From Sequoia sempervirens (lineage: Eukaryota; Streptophyta; Pinopsida; Cupressales; Cupressaceae): a stretch of 64,000 nucleotides of DNA. Of the stretch, positions 32,577 through 44,817 are shown in pieces (within the stretch, counting starts at the first letter, position 1; every line of letters starts with the position of its first letter). The stretch covers positions 124,975,760-125,039,759 of the forward strand of contig VDFB02252616.1 of the NCBI GenBank assembly GCA_007258455.2, given 5' to 3'. The translations under genes and the position numbers were made by a program. The notes beneath the pieces were generated by a model, which was not told the DNA's origin, ran no database searches, and was given only the letters and a program-made list of their open reading frames with translations.

Positions 32577-32873
32577 GGTAGACAAGATGAGCAAGGTCAA
32601 TCTTTTTTAGAGGTAAATTTTAAAGTTATTTCATGGTATATTTAATTTTAAATTAAGATAAAAAAATATTAGTATTGATGTATATAAGTGGGATAAAAGT
32701 TGATGATAGAGGAGGTGCTTCGAGGAGTTCATCAATGTACTCTTTCAACCATTCAATTTGGCCTTGATTTGATGATATTTTTTTCTACATGTCTAGCCTT
32801 TTATTGTGTGCATTTCAATTTTTTTGAGTAATTACATTATTAATTTATATCTTGATCTTATTTTACTTTTATA

Positions 32874-32990
32874 GTCTATTCAAAATGTGAATGAAGTGGC
32901 ACCTTTGTCAATATGGTTTAATATAACTCTTGATTGTCTTAAGGGGCCATCATTTATAGAATGACTCTTAGAATGACAACAAAGAGTTGA
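32874..32990 (+). pseudogene. Exon-like segment, copy 1
   Basis: Preceded by TTTATAG and followed by GAG/GTAATTGAATTG, i.e. acceptor and donor. It encodes SIQNVNEVAPLS and GPSFIE with stops. The segment at 33333-33447 is a diverged copy with the same splice sites. Confidence 0.45.
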
Positions 32991-33332
32991 GGTAATTGAA
33001 TTGAATTTTAATTGGATTAATAGTTTAGAGAATTTATAGTTGATTATAGTGATTTAGATATTAATTTCAAATCTATTATGATTATATGTATGCATACAAT
33101 CTTACATTCTTGTCATTTTATACAAGAGACCATAGCTAGTTCATCCATGATGAGTCCTCAGCCAAAGCAAGAGGTGTCATTAGTGATATATGGTTTTTTA
33201 TAGTAGATAAGTTTATGCTTAATTGTCTAAATTTTTAATTTACACATCTAATATCTTTTTATTGTATGCATTTCCTTCTTCAAGTCTATAATTATATATG
33301 AATTTATTTCAATTTTATTTTACTGATTATAG

Positions 33333-33447
33333 TCTATTCCAAAAGTGAGTGATGTGGCTGCTCTACCATAATTATTTTCTAGGACTCATGGTCATCCTAA
33401 GAGACCATCATTTCCAAAATGTCTCTTAGGGAAAAAAAAAAAGTTGA
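33333..33447 (+). pseudogene. Exon-like segment, copy 2, AT-hook-like
   Basis: Starts after TTATAG with SIPKVSDVAALP, then an in-frame stop, then SRTHGHPKRPSFPKCLLGKK and a donor GAG/GTAATTGAATTG. The GHPKRP core resembles an AT-hook (GRPKRP) with Arg changed to His, as a CGT-to-CAT change would do. AT-hooks bind the minor groove and are common in transposases and chromatin proteins. Together with copy 1 this is a tandem exon duplication. Confidence 0.4.
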
Positions 33448-33684
33448 GGTAATTGAATTGAGTTTTACTTTATGTATAGTTTAGAGAATTTATAATTGAC
33501 TATGGGTATGTGCAGGATCATGGTGGGCCAAAAAATGGCAATGAGGAAAAAAACACGTCTTTCATCGACCGAAAAACGCAAAAAGAATGTGTTGACTTTT
33601 TTTAGGCTCAGGTGTCACCATACCAAACACCAAACCTAGTTTTACAAATCAAATATCCGATTCAAATCAAATATCCAATTTGCA

Positions 33685-33710
33685 AAAAGCATATATAAAA
33701 AAGTCAGTCG
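33685..33710 (+). promoter_or_regulatory. Putative TATA box of the seven-exon gene
   Basis: GCATATATAAAAAAG lies about 30 bases before the presumed start of an untranslated first exon that ends at a clean donor (GGAAAG/GTAAGT, 33811). Good match to a plant TATA box and well placed, but start sites are not demonstrated. Confidence 0.5.
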
Positions 33711-33724
33711 TTGTTTTTAAGCTA

Positions 33725-36362
33725 TTTCACAGTGAAGAACTTGTGGGCACACAGTGAATTGCTTCTTCACGTATCGGATATCCGATTTGGCCAAAATCAG
33801 ATTTGGAAAGGTAAGTTTTTTTATTTTTATTTGATTTGATTCAATTTTAATTTATATTTGAATAATTTCATATGGTTTTTGTGAATTTTTTTTAAAAATA
33901 GGGTTTTTGATTGAATTTTTATGCAAAATTTGAGTTTAGAATGGATTTGATAAAAAATGAATGTTTTTGTGGATTTTTCACAATAGGGTTTTTTATTGAA
34001 TCTTTATGAAAATTTTGAATTTAGAATGGATTTTGATAAAAAATGAATGTTTTTTGTGGATTTTTTTTCAAAATAGGGTTTTTGATTGAATTTTTATGAA
34101 ACAATTGAGTTTAGAATGGATTTTGATTTTTTAAAAAAAAAATGAATTTTTAATGGATTTTGATTTAAAAATAGTGTTTCTTATGTATTTGTATTCAAAA
34201 TTAGAGAATTTTATATTTTTTTGTTAAAAAGTGGTGGTTTTTTTGGATTTTTTTTTAAAACTAGTGTATTTTTATAATATTTTCATTTATATTGTCTAAT
34301 TTTAATTAGATTAATTATTTTTTAACTTTAATCAGGCATTATAGCTGTCGAGAATGAGAATGCACAAATTCCACCAATTGAGAATGAAAATCCACTAATT
34401 GAGAATCAAAATGCAGAAATGCCAAATGCTCCACCACCTCCACAGCCATCAATTGAAGACTTAATTCATGAAAAATTGGAGCAATTGAGGGGAATTTGTG
34501 ATATTTATAAGAAAATCCCTCGATTATCCCATATGTCAACCACATTAAAAGGAATAATTACAAATGTAGAAACCCTCTCCACCCAACATAATTCCTTTCA
34601 TTCATGGCAAGAAACCATGAGGCAATATTATGCATGTGGATTGTCTTATGATGATGTGAAAGATCTCCAAATAACAAAAGCCCAAATAGCCTCTTTATTT
34701 ATTAACCCCAACATTGGTTTTCCAGTTAATGTTAACAAACCAAAACTTTCTATAAAATGGTGCACACATAGGGGCATAGTAGATAAATTTTGGGATCGTT
34801 GGTGTATGAATTTTGATAAACCACCCAACAATAATCTTGATGTGCCTTTTTACTTTATTAAAAAAGTATATGTTAAGTTTTTGTTAGGACATCATTTCAA
34901 TTACTTTGACATTAAACCCTTCCAGGGCGTTGGTGGAGGTATGCCCTAGGATAGGCTAGGGGCAAGTAGACTAGTCAGGCGCCCACATGTTCCCCATTCT
35001 CCCCTTCCTCTACCACCTCCAGTACAACATCTAGATATTACAGAGGATGCAACCACGCAAACTATCCAAGCCATTCACTCTTTGAGTGGTCTTTTGGTTT
35101 CCCATGCTTCTTTAGTAGCCCAGCCATAGTCTGGTGATCTTGGTGATGGATCCAGTGCTATTGCATCATCCTCCTCGGGTCCACATATTTGTGTACCACA
35201 TATTTTCAATATGTACCAGCAAATATGCTTGGGTCCTATTGTACATCCCCTTGAGTAGCCATTAGACACTTTTGATTATGGCATCCAAGATGTGGAGATT
35301 ATAGCAGATGACACACAGGGGAGTGGAGCACACCCTACAGAGTCCTCTCCTGCTAGAGAGGTGGACATTTGAGTAGTTACACAGGTAACATTTAAGGTGT
35401 AAATTCATAACTTACATTTTTTTTAAATGAATATTAATAAGATATAGTATCAAGTACTAATATTTATTTACATGGTCTATTTAACAGTTAATGTCTAAGG
35501 AGGAGCTCACATGGGTGACTAATAGCACCCTTAGGGCCATTTCATTTGGCCTCAAGATGCACACAATATGTATTTTCACACTCCCTCATTTACATTTTTT
35601 TATTGTATACTTACTTGTCATTTGAATTTTTATTAATGAAATTATATATTAACTTATATGTTTATCTTATTCTTTGCTTGTAGGAAACACCTAGTGTGAG
35701 CGAGCTGCAATGCTCTCCAGACTATGGACGTACAATGTTAGATAAGGGAAAGGTAATTGAACTCAAATTTGATTGAATTAAGATTTATAAGATATTTTAT
35801 TGATTATACATACATTGACATAGATTCGTAGTTTCATATGTACTTGCATTTTTATGTACAGGCGGTTGTGAGCTATACATCATTGTTGATAAGTGCCACT
35901 ACACCTAAAGGAATAGGTATTCGAACACCTGAAGGAGGAGGTGTTGAAAAATATAAAGGAGATACAGAAAAAGATCAGCTTAAAGAGGTATGTGTTTATT
36001 TTATTTTGTCCTTGGTAAATATGTTCTTATTACTGACAATTCTATGCTAACTTGGATCAATTTCATGTTTTTGTTCACATATATAGATTGATGTTACAAA
36101 AGTTGGTTTGGTTAGTTCTCTGAGAGGGGTATATTCTAGGACTCCTGACCCTTCGAAGAGACATATATTTCAGGTAATCAAGATTTCAATTTTAGAGTTC
36201 AATTATAATTCAATGTGTATTGATTTTTATGTTAATTATTCGATTTTAAATTATATAGTATAACTAATCTCAATTTTGGTTTGAATTTTTCTTGTGCAAC
36301 TACCTTCAAAGCCAATGAGTACTTCAAAGAGGCTCCATTTTGATGATCCACCAGTAGTTTAG
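33725..36362 (+). pseudogene. Unrecognised spliced gene, seven exons, decayed by stops
   Basis: Exons judged from splice sites and frame: untranslated exon to 33810; 34336-35384; 35488 to about 35580 (donor unclear); 35684-35752; 35862-35987; 36087-36173; 36312-36362. All clear coding junctions are phase 0. Exon 2 starts with repeated IENEN units and a Pro stretch (APPPPQPSIEDLI), then a globular-looking part (SFHSWQETMRQYYACGLSYD, WCTHRGIVDKFWDRWCMNF, FLLGHHFNYFDIKPFQ) and a Pro/Ser-rich tail. Later exons are short and basic (TPKGIGIRTPEGGG, PSKRHIF, STSKRLHFDD). In 141 codons after FQGVGGGMP there are only four stops (34947, 35127, 35256, 35370); each is TAG or TGA explained by one C-to-T change from CAG or CGA. 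Function unknown; a transposon-encoded accessory protein or lost host gene. Confidence 0.55.
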
Positions 36363-37154
36363 GATGAGATAGACATTTTGGCATGTAAATTTTGAATAGA
36401 TACCGAGATGGCATATGCCACATATTGTAAGACTTTGTTTGAGTTGGCATTGATGCCATTTTTGTATATGGACATACACTTGATTATTGGATAATTTGAT
36501 ATATATAGAAGTTGACAATCGAAATTTAATTTCCTCCTCATGTGCATGATTAAACTCTTTGAAAATTCAATCAAGTGAGCAATGGTTAAATATCAATGTA
36601 CAATAGCATAAAAAGAATTGTTAAATATTTTGCAGTTTATATTCATATTGTTGATTACATTGCATTTCACATCTTTCAAACTCAAAGCATTACTTCATAT
36701 TGCATAAGTAACAACTAGATGTTGATAGATGAAAAAAATTTGATAACAATATAGTTTTTACAAAGTCAAACTAAGTAGTTATGCAATTACTTCACATTAC
36801 ATAACTAATAACTAGGAGCAGCTATCAATTGCATTTGCTTGTCATGGAATTCTATGAGACCACATTTCTTTGAGAAAACTTGGCACAAAACTCATAAAAA
36901 ATGAAAAGAAAGCACTCAAACAAACTTTAAAGGGGTCTTAGGCCTGCTGCCCCCTCATTCCACACGCTATGCAGACATTTACTTGCAGTGTAGGGGCTGA
37001 ACAATGGAGAGAAAATGTAAAAATAATATATATATAGATGTGCAGCCTAGAAGCATGAATTATGAATAGAATATCACATAACATCATATAAACAAAAAAA
37101 CCACTATAAACTTGAATGTCATTTAAAACATTCATGATAAATATTTATCGTTGA
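36363..37154. other. No recognisable gene
   Basis: AT-rich 3' flank. Right after the stop at 36360 the frame could continue (DEIDILACKF, then TGA, then IDTEMAYATYCKTLFELALM), so the true end of the gene may be near 36495 if these stops are also decay products. Beyond that nothing is seen. Confidence 0.45.
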
Positions 37155-37402
37155 AACTTGAATTGTGGTAGCTTGATATACAAAGTCTATTAATGCCAAG
37201 GTTCAATTTGTATGATATTGAAAAAATAAGACAACTGAGTAGAGTTATCAGCATTCTTCAAAAATCATTATCTAATTCTTTTAGTACACTCAAGAGTTAT
37301 CAAATGTCTTCTTACAATCTCAAAAGCTATTTTGTATCATTGTTACATTGGTACTTGAGAGTGGTAGCTTAATATAGGTCCACAATACAAACCCTAGTTT
37401 AC
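37155..37402 (+). repeat. 250-bp repeat R, copy 1
   Basis: Matches 63389-63632 in the same orientation: AACTTGAATT, GTAGCTTGATATA, GGTTCAATTTGTATGAT, CAACTGAGTAGAGTTATCA and TTTTGTATCATTGTTACATT occur in the same order in both. It lies about 600 bp before the first 358-bp array; the other copy lies about 70 bp after the second array. Confidence 0.88.
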
Positions 37403-37441
37403 CTGTGCAGTGTAGTAGTGGCATAAGAAGATTTGTCTTTC

Positions 37442-37900
37442 AAAGTAAAAATGAAAGCTCAACCTCTTGGAATGAAAATGCTTGTTTGTAAAACAAACGA
37501 ATAAGAATGAGGTAGTTAAGGTGGTTGAAGTGATTTAGAGGTCACTTTTAGGGTCACTTTTAGGGTAGTTAAGGTTTTTAAAGTGATTTAGAGGTTACTT
37601 TTAGAGAAGAGAGATGTTGAAGAGTACATCAAGTCAGTGAGAACCGAAGTGTAATGTGTTTTAGTTTGTGGTACTCCTTTGTTTCTTAGTAGATATGTGA
37701 TAATTTCTTAGTTCAATGATGTTGAACAATTTTTGAAAAAAGAAAATTGTGTTACAGTCTGCATTCAATCCAACAAGCAAAATGAAAGCTCGGCCTCTCA
37801 GAATGAAAATGCTTGTTTACAAAAAAAATGAATAAGAATGAGGTAGTTAAGATGTTTGAAGTTATTTAGAGGTCACTTTTAGGGTGAAAGGCTTAAAACT
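37442..37900 (+). repeat. Direct duplication with period near 338 bp
   Basis: AAAATGAAAGCTC followed by GAATGAAAATGCTTGTTT and AATGAGGTAGTTAAG occurs at about 37448 and 37780. GTGATTTAGAGGTCACTTTTA also recurs in between at shorter spacing. The period is close to but not equal to that of the adjacent array, and the sequence is different. Confidence 0.8.
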
Positions 37901-37986
37901 CCATTTTACATGCACAAAAAAGAATAAAATTACTTCAAACCAAGTTTGTGAAGAAGTTAACTATGTTGCCCACTAGTTTCCCTTAA

Positions 37987-40840
37987 GAGTCCAAAGTGCT
38001 AAAAGGCAGCAATCTTTGAAGGTCTATTTCTCGAAGACTGTGATGCTTACAAACTCTTCATCCAAGGCTATGGGATCGTGTTGGGACCATCTACAAAAAA
38101 CCTCTCAATTTTTTCTATGTCATAGGCATTTTTTTGTGGTGATGACTTTTCAGTGGAGGGAAAAGTTATCAGATGCAAGCTGTGTAAAGTTGTAAAGTGG
38201 TGCAACTTTCATTCCGCAACTCATACAACCAAACAGACTATTCCAACACATCTGGATGGGTACATTTATGCTAGGGATGGTTCTCCTTGCACCCAAATAC
38301 GCCGAATCGCTCTTAGCTACATTGGACTGCGATTTCCCTTAAGAGTCCAAAGTGCTAAAAGGAAGCAATCTTTGAAGGTCTATTTCTCGAAGATCGTGAT
38401 GCTTACAGACTCTCTGTTTGAGGCTATGGGATTGTGTTGTGACCATCCACAAAAACCTCTCTCATTTTTTTCTATCTCAAAGGCATTTTCCTATGGTGAT
38501 GACTTTTCAGTGGAGGAAAAAGTTGCTAGATGCAAGCAGTGTAAAGTTGCAAAGTGGTGCAACTTTCATTCTGCAACTCATACGACCAAATGGACTGTTT
38601 TATCACATCCAAATGGGTACGTTTACAGTAGGTATGGTCCTCTCTTACACCCAAATACGTCGAATCACTCTGAGCTACATTGGACTGACGATTTCCCTTA
38701 AGAGTCCAAAGTGCTAAAAGGCAGCAATTTTTGAAGGCCTATTTCTCAGAGACCGTGATTCTCACAAACTCTATGCCTGAGGCTATGGGATCATATTGGG
38801 ACCATTTACAAAAACCTCTCTCATTTTTTGCTATCTCGAAGGCATTTTCCTGTGGTGATGACTTTTCACTGGAGGGAAAAGTTGCTAGATGCAAGTAGTG
38901 TAAAGTTGCAAAGTGGTGCAACTTTCATTTTGCAATTCGTACAATGAAACAGATTGTTCCAACATGTATGGATGGGTACACTTACACTCGGATGGTCCTC
39001 TCTTGCACCCAAATACACCAAATCACTCTGAGCTACATTGGACCGACAATTTCCCTTAAGAGTCCAAAGTGCTAAAAGACAACAATCTTTGAAGGGTTAC
39101 CTCTCAAAAACCGTGATGCTTACAAACTCTTCATCTGAGGCTATGGGATCGTGTTGGGACCATCTACAAAAATATCTCTCATTTTTTGCTATCTCCAAGA
39201 TGTTTTCTTGTGGTGATGACTTTTCAGTGGAGGGAAAAGTTGTCAGATGCAAGCAGTGTAAAGTTGCAACATGGTGCAACTTTCATTCTGCAACTCATAT
39301 GACCGAACAGACTATTCCAACACGTCCGGATGGGTACGTTTACGCTAGGGATGGTCCTCTCTTGCACCCAAATATGTCGAATCACTCTGAGCTACATTGG
39401 ACTAGTGATTTCCCTTAAGAGTCCAAAGTGCTAAAAGGCAGCAATCTTTGAAGGGCTATTTCTCAAAGACCGTGATGCTTACAAACTCTTCGTCTGAGGC
39501 TCTGGGATCATGTTGGGACCATCTACAAAAACCTCTCTTTTTTTTTCTATCTCGAAGGTGTTTTCCTATGGTGATGACTTTTCAATGGAGGGAAAATTTG
39601 TTAGATGCAAGCAGTGTAAAATTGCAAAGTGGTGCAACTTTCATTCTACAACTTGTACAACCAAACAGACTATTCCAACATGTCTAGATGGGTACATTTA
39701 CACTAGGGATGGTCCTCTCTTGCACCCAAATACGCCAAATCACTCTGAGCTACATTGGATCGATAATTTCCCTTAAGAGTCCAAAGTGCTAAAAGGCAAC
39801 AATCTTTGAAGGGCTATTTCTTGGGGACTGTGATGCTTACAGCACTCTTCGTCCAAGGCTATGGGATCATGTTGGGACCATCTACAAAAAAATATCTTAG
39901 TTTTTCTATCTTGAAGGCGTTTTCCTGTTGTGAATAATTTTTAGTGGAGGGAAAAGTTGCCAGATGCAAGCAGTGTAAAGTTGCAAAGTGGTGCAACTTT
40001 CATTCTGCAACTCATACGACCAAATAGACTATTCCAACACGTCCAGATGGGTATGTTTACACTAGGGATGGTCCTCTCTTGCACCCAAATACGCTGAATC
40101 ACTCTGAGCTACATTGGACCGGTGATTTCCCTTAAGAGTCCAAAGTGCTAAAAGGCAGCAATCTTTGAAGGGCTATTTCTTGAATATCATGATGCTTACA
40201 GACTCTTCATCTAGGCTATGGGATTTTGTTGGGACCATCTACAAAAACCTCTCTCAGTTTTTTCTATCTCGAAGGCATTTTCTTATGGTGATGACTTTTC
40301 AATGGAGGGAAAAATTGCAGATGCAAGCAATGTAAAGTTGCAAAGTGGTGCAACTTTCATTCCACAACTCGTACGACCAAACAGAATGTTCCAACACATC
40401 TGGATGGGTATGTTTACACTAGGTATGGTCCTCTCTTGCACCAAAATATGCTAAATCACTCTGAGCTACATTGGACCAATGATTTCTCTTAAGAGTCCAA
40501 AGTGCTAAAAGGCATCAATCTTTGAATGGCTATTTCTCATAGACCGTGATGCTTACAGACTCTCCGTCTGAGCCTATGGGATCGTGTTGGGACCATCTAC
40601 AAAAACCTCTCTTGGTTTTTTCTATATTGAAGGCGTTTTCTTGTGGTGATGAACTTTCAATGGAGGGAAAAGTTGCTAGATGCAAGCAGTGTAAAGTTGC
40701 AAAGTGGTGCAACTTTCATTCCGCAACTTGTACAACCAAATGGATTGTTCCAACACATTTGGATAGGTACGTTTATGCTAGGGATGGTCCTATCTTGCAC
40801 CCAAATATGTTGAATCACTCTGAGCTATATTGGACCAAGT
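37987..40840 (+). repeat. Tandem array A, eight monomers of about 358 bp
   Basis: The word GAGTCCAAAGTGCTAAAAGG starts monomers at 37987, 38343, 38702, 39060, 39419, 39777, 40136 and 40493 (spacing 356-359). Each monomer contains GTGATGCTTACA, GGGACCATCTACAAAA, GGTGATGACTTTTC, TGCAAGCAGTGTAAAGTTGC and GGTCCTCTCTTGCACCCAAA. Most monomers carry a plus-strand frame of about 60-125 codons with RCKQCKVAKWCNFHSAT followed by a short spacer and HPN-x2-NHSELHW. Since 358 is not a multiple of three, the frame shifts from one monomer to the next. Array B at 60334-63316 is a diverged relative. Confidence 0.93.
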
Positions 40841-43800
40841 GAAATTAGGTGAAAAATTAATGCAGACACAAGGGCACAATCATAAATTCTTTGCAACTTG
40901 CCTATTTGAGGCATCTAACAAGATTATTCTAACCTCTTTGGACATTCCAAAACTCCCTTAAAACTTGACAAGAAACTAAATACACATTTCCCTCTTTAAC
41001 CCTCTTAAACCCTTGTAATAGTGAGAAACTAGTTTTTGTCCAATTACTCCATAATCTTCCAAAACACCAAACAAACACATGAATGATTCAAACACCTATA
41101 TCCAATTTACACAACATATATGAGAAACAACATAGACTCCTTTGGACCATTGTTGACTTCCTATACATTCACCCTTCAACAAGCTACTCAATTAGCCCAA
41201 AAATGCAAAGCAACATACCTTCAAACATCACACAAACCCCTGAAACCTTGGGGAAGCAAATAAATTGCCAAGAAAACAAAGATTCTACAATTGGATTTCA
41301 TTTGTATGAACCTATAACCATCAAATCAAAAAACCCTTGTTTTTAGTGTAATTCTTGAGGGTTTATTGGATGTAGCAATTCCACAACCTTTCAAACTCTA
41401 ACACCACCTTAGAAACCTTTATTTAGGCCCCAATATTCTTATAAAACAAAGAAACTTCTAGTATCTCAGAGATTTTTGCAAAGCCTAGGGTAAAAACTCT
41501 ATTTTCAAGTGTTAAAAAACCACCATTTTTAGACCTTTAACTCTTCATTTTATTTCAAAACCAAGTTCTCCACACCTTCCACTCTTGAAATAATGTCAAG
41601 ACATGTAATAATGTTTCTACATAAATTTTTTATACAAAAATGCGTGAATGGCTTGTGCACAGGCAAAAAACACAAGAAAAACAGTAAAATATGAACTGAG
41701 CAATTAAAACTTTATTGATTCAAAGAAAAAAATCCTTCAACCAAACCTATCTTGACCCCTTGAAGGCCTTAAGTACACCTGCATAACCCATGAAACCTCC
41801 ATATAATTACTCCAATTTACAAAGAAATGGGAAGATAAAACCATGTAAGTGGTTTCGTCAAACTAATTGCCACCAAAACAATTCTTGATAGTTTAAAACC
41901 ACAAACCACCCCAACGTGTAATTATGATAGCACTCAAGATAGAATCCATGAATAGATAATGTATTTGACCAATAACTCATCAAAAGCACAAATTCCCAAA
42001 ACTAGCCCTCCACTATGAACATATCAACTAAGTAGGAACCCATAACATTATGGAAAGGTGATCCACTTCTCCCAATGTAACTCCCAAGCATTACATGTGA
42101 GAGATGTTCAATTTCATTGATGGAAACGATTGTGTGACTCCCATTAATGACCTTTATTCAATGTCATTACAACAATATCCCAAGCATTCCAATGAATACT
42201 AATGAAAACAATATTTCCCTTAACACTTCATGATCATTCAAGTACTCATTCTAACAATACAAGAGATTTACACATCAAATTGAAAGTGAATATAATTTAC
42301 TATATCTTAACATAAAAAATGAAAAACCTAATAGAAAAATGTATCAATGATGTACAAGGATGTATAAGAAAGTTCAAATTTGAAAATAGAATGTAAACCT
42401 AGAAAACTGTAGATTTGAAAAACTTAATAATGTAAAACCCTAAAAAGAAGGTTGGATCAAGTGTAGGATTGGTTGGGCTCAACAAAATATAAAGAAAAAA
42501 AAAGTTTATTTATGAAGTTAACCTAGGATAACTAAGTAAATGCAATCAATCAAACACAATCAACCTAACATAATTAAGGGGTGATGGGGGTATTTTATAA
42601 TTAAGGGTTGATAAGGGTATGAATGTTTATCTTTGATCTACTCTTGAATATCTAGGGACTTGGTGGTATTTAGAAATATCATAAGGGTTGTTGATTTCTC
42701 ATGGGGAGGAAAGTTCTCCTAGATCAATCCCCAGAAAGTGAAACAAGATTAAAAATAGTTGGCAAGCACTCTAGACATTCAAATTTGTTACTCATTTTTA
42801 TTGCATTGAATCAAAATGTTTCACTATTAATTGCTCCAATGCTATAAGATAAATGAATGTTTTCATGATTATAATAAATATATTGTATGTTATTAATTCT
42901 AGCGTATATCATCAAATTATGCCAAACATGTGTTTATTCAACTCAAAGTGGGTGAATGACACCACTTAGCCAAAAGTTTGAATTTTGAATTTTAAAATGA
43001 AAGGGAATAGGTTTGTGACCATGATGTCACCCTTGCAATTGAAGAAGTGTCCTAGAATGGGTTAATAGTTAAATCTAAGTGGCTAACAATCAATTCCAGG
43101 TGGCTAATGGATAAATGAGGGCATACCCATTGGTGAACGTGATAAATGGGAAAATAAGGTAAATGTATAGATGTGTGTGAATAAGAATAGGATAGGGATA
43201 ATTGTATAGTGATTTAAGTATGCAAATTGATAAAAGGATAGAGACATGAGCTTGAATTTAGATGTTGAGTCACTATGTACATGTATCAAGACATTTCTTC
43301 AAAATAGACACAAAATTGTGTGGGAAATGACATGGTATGCACAAATTTTACTGTTACAATTACACACATATTAATTTACAAATATTTTTCATATAGATTA
43401 AATTTATTTCAAAATTAATTATACCTAGTAATAATTCTTCTTTAAGAAAACATGATTATGTATTCTCCAATAAAACTTTCACCATAACAATAATTCTTCC
43501 AATTACTTCAATTGTAGCATACATAATTTCATATTTCACCTATCAATGTGCCCATTACATCTTCACACATGATTGCTAGTATATGTATGTCTCTTCAAAA
43601 AACATAGATGGGTTAAGCTCTCTCCTTACTCTTTGAGTAAGAGATAGAGTAAGAGATAGTAGGGGAGAGGACTAGATAGTATTACAAAACCTAGTTCAAA
43701 TGAGCATACCGACAGGAAAGAACTAGGAAGAAAACCTTCGGTTGTAGCTCGATTAACTACAAAAATAGACCCCTTTACAAAATTGTGACCACTTTACATT

Positions 43801-43919
43801 GTTTCCAATTTGAGAATTCAAATTTTACAAAATTTCCCCATTAGAGGCATTCAGGGCACAATCTTCAACAATAATAGTATGTTCACATTCTAGACTAACA
43901 AGCACCTGTACAAACCATC
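40841..43919. other. No recognisable gene (3 kb)
   Basis: Three kilobases of AT-rich DNA with only short frames lacking known domains. Part of it (about 41560-41900) has short words like those around the LTR-like family (ACTTTATTGATTCAAAG, CCCATCCT-type), possibly a further decayed copy. At 43650 a short direct repeat (GAGTAAGAGATAGA) is present. Confidence 0.5.
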
Positions 43920-44700
43920 AAGGTAGCTTAGAATAACCAATCTATATTATTCTAAATGACACAAAATATGATGAGATGGTAATGCAAACTATAAAAGATG
44001 CTTAGAATAACCAATCTATATTGTTGTAATCTGTTACATACCTCTTTGAAAGGATCAGAGTTGGCGATTTTGTAGCGGTCCATGATCAATTGTGCCAAGA
44101 ATATCGCAAAAGTGGGAAAATGAGAAATCTATATTATCACAATAGAAAAGATGCTTAGACTAACATATCTATATTAATCTAAACAACCTAAATGATGATG
44201 AGTTGGGGATGCAAACTATAAAAGATGCATACCTCTTCAAAGGATCAGAGTTGGCTATTGTTGTAGCAGGTACATGATCAATCATGCTAGGAATATCACA
44301 AAAGTGGGAAAATGAGAAATCTATATTGTCACAATAGAAAAGATTCTTAGACTAACATATCTATATTAATCTAAACAACTTGAATGATGGTGAGTTGGTG
44401 ATGAAAACTATAAAAGATGCATACCTCTTCAAAAGGATCAGAGTTTGCTACGCTGCAAGAATCCATGATCAATCATGCCAGGAATATCACAAAAGTGGGA
44501 AAATGAGAAATCTATATTGTCACAATAGAAAAGATGCTTAGACTAACATATCTATATTAATCTAAACAACTTGAATGATGATGATTTGGTGATGCAAACT
44601 ATAAAATATGCATACCTCTTCAAAAGGATCAGAGCTAGCTATTGTTGCAGCAGGTCCATGATCAATCTTGCCAAAAATATTGCAAAAGTGCATACAAAAT
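43920..44700 (-). repeat. 191-bp tandem repeat containing an exon-like unit, four copies
   Basis: AGGATCAGAG occurs at 44051, 44241, 44434 and 44625 (spacing 190-193). On the minus strand each unit has a coding-like piece ending in a donor: the best reads NIFGKIDHGPAATIASSDPF followed by GAAGAG/GTATGC. The others carry recognisable variants with changes and stops. This looks like tandem duplication of one exon with its intron. It lies just downstream of the minus-strand transposase-like gene and could be its last, multiplied exon. Confidence 0.75.
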
Positions 44701-44817
44701 ATCACTATTAAAGACACCTGCATTGCAATAGTATATAAAATATTAGTATTAAATAAATAACACTAATGAACTTAATCATAATGAACATAAGAATTCTACC
44801 TTCCATTCTTGAAAATG

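Noticed and set aside
34419..34949. A complete 176-codon gene
   Set aside because: The frame continues coding-like far beyond its stop to a splice donor; the stop is better read as a C-to-T change within a longer exon.
38739..40712. Minus-strand ORFs of 60 codons in the 358-bp arrays
   Set aside because: They recur only because the monomer recurs; the plus-strand frame holds the more plausible Cys/His pattern, and even that is unproven.
37987..40840. CRISPR-like array
   Set aside because: Monomers are contiguous 358-bp units with no short repeat and unique spacers; eukaryotic satellite-like tandem repeat.
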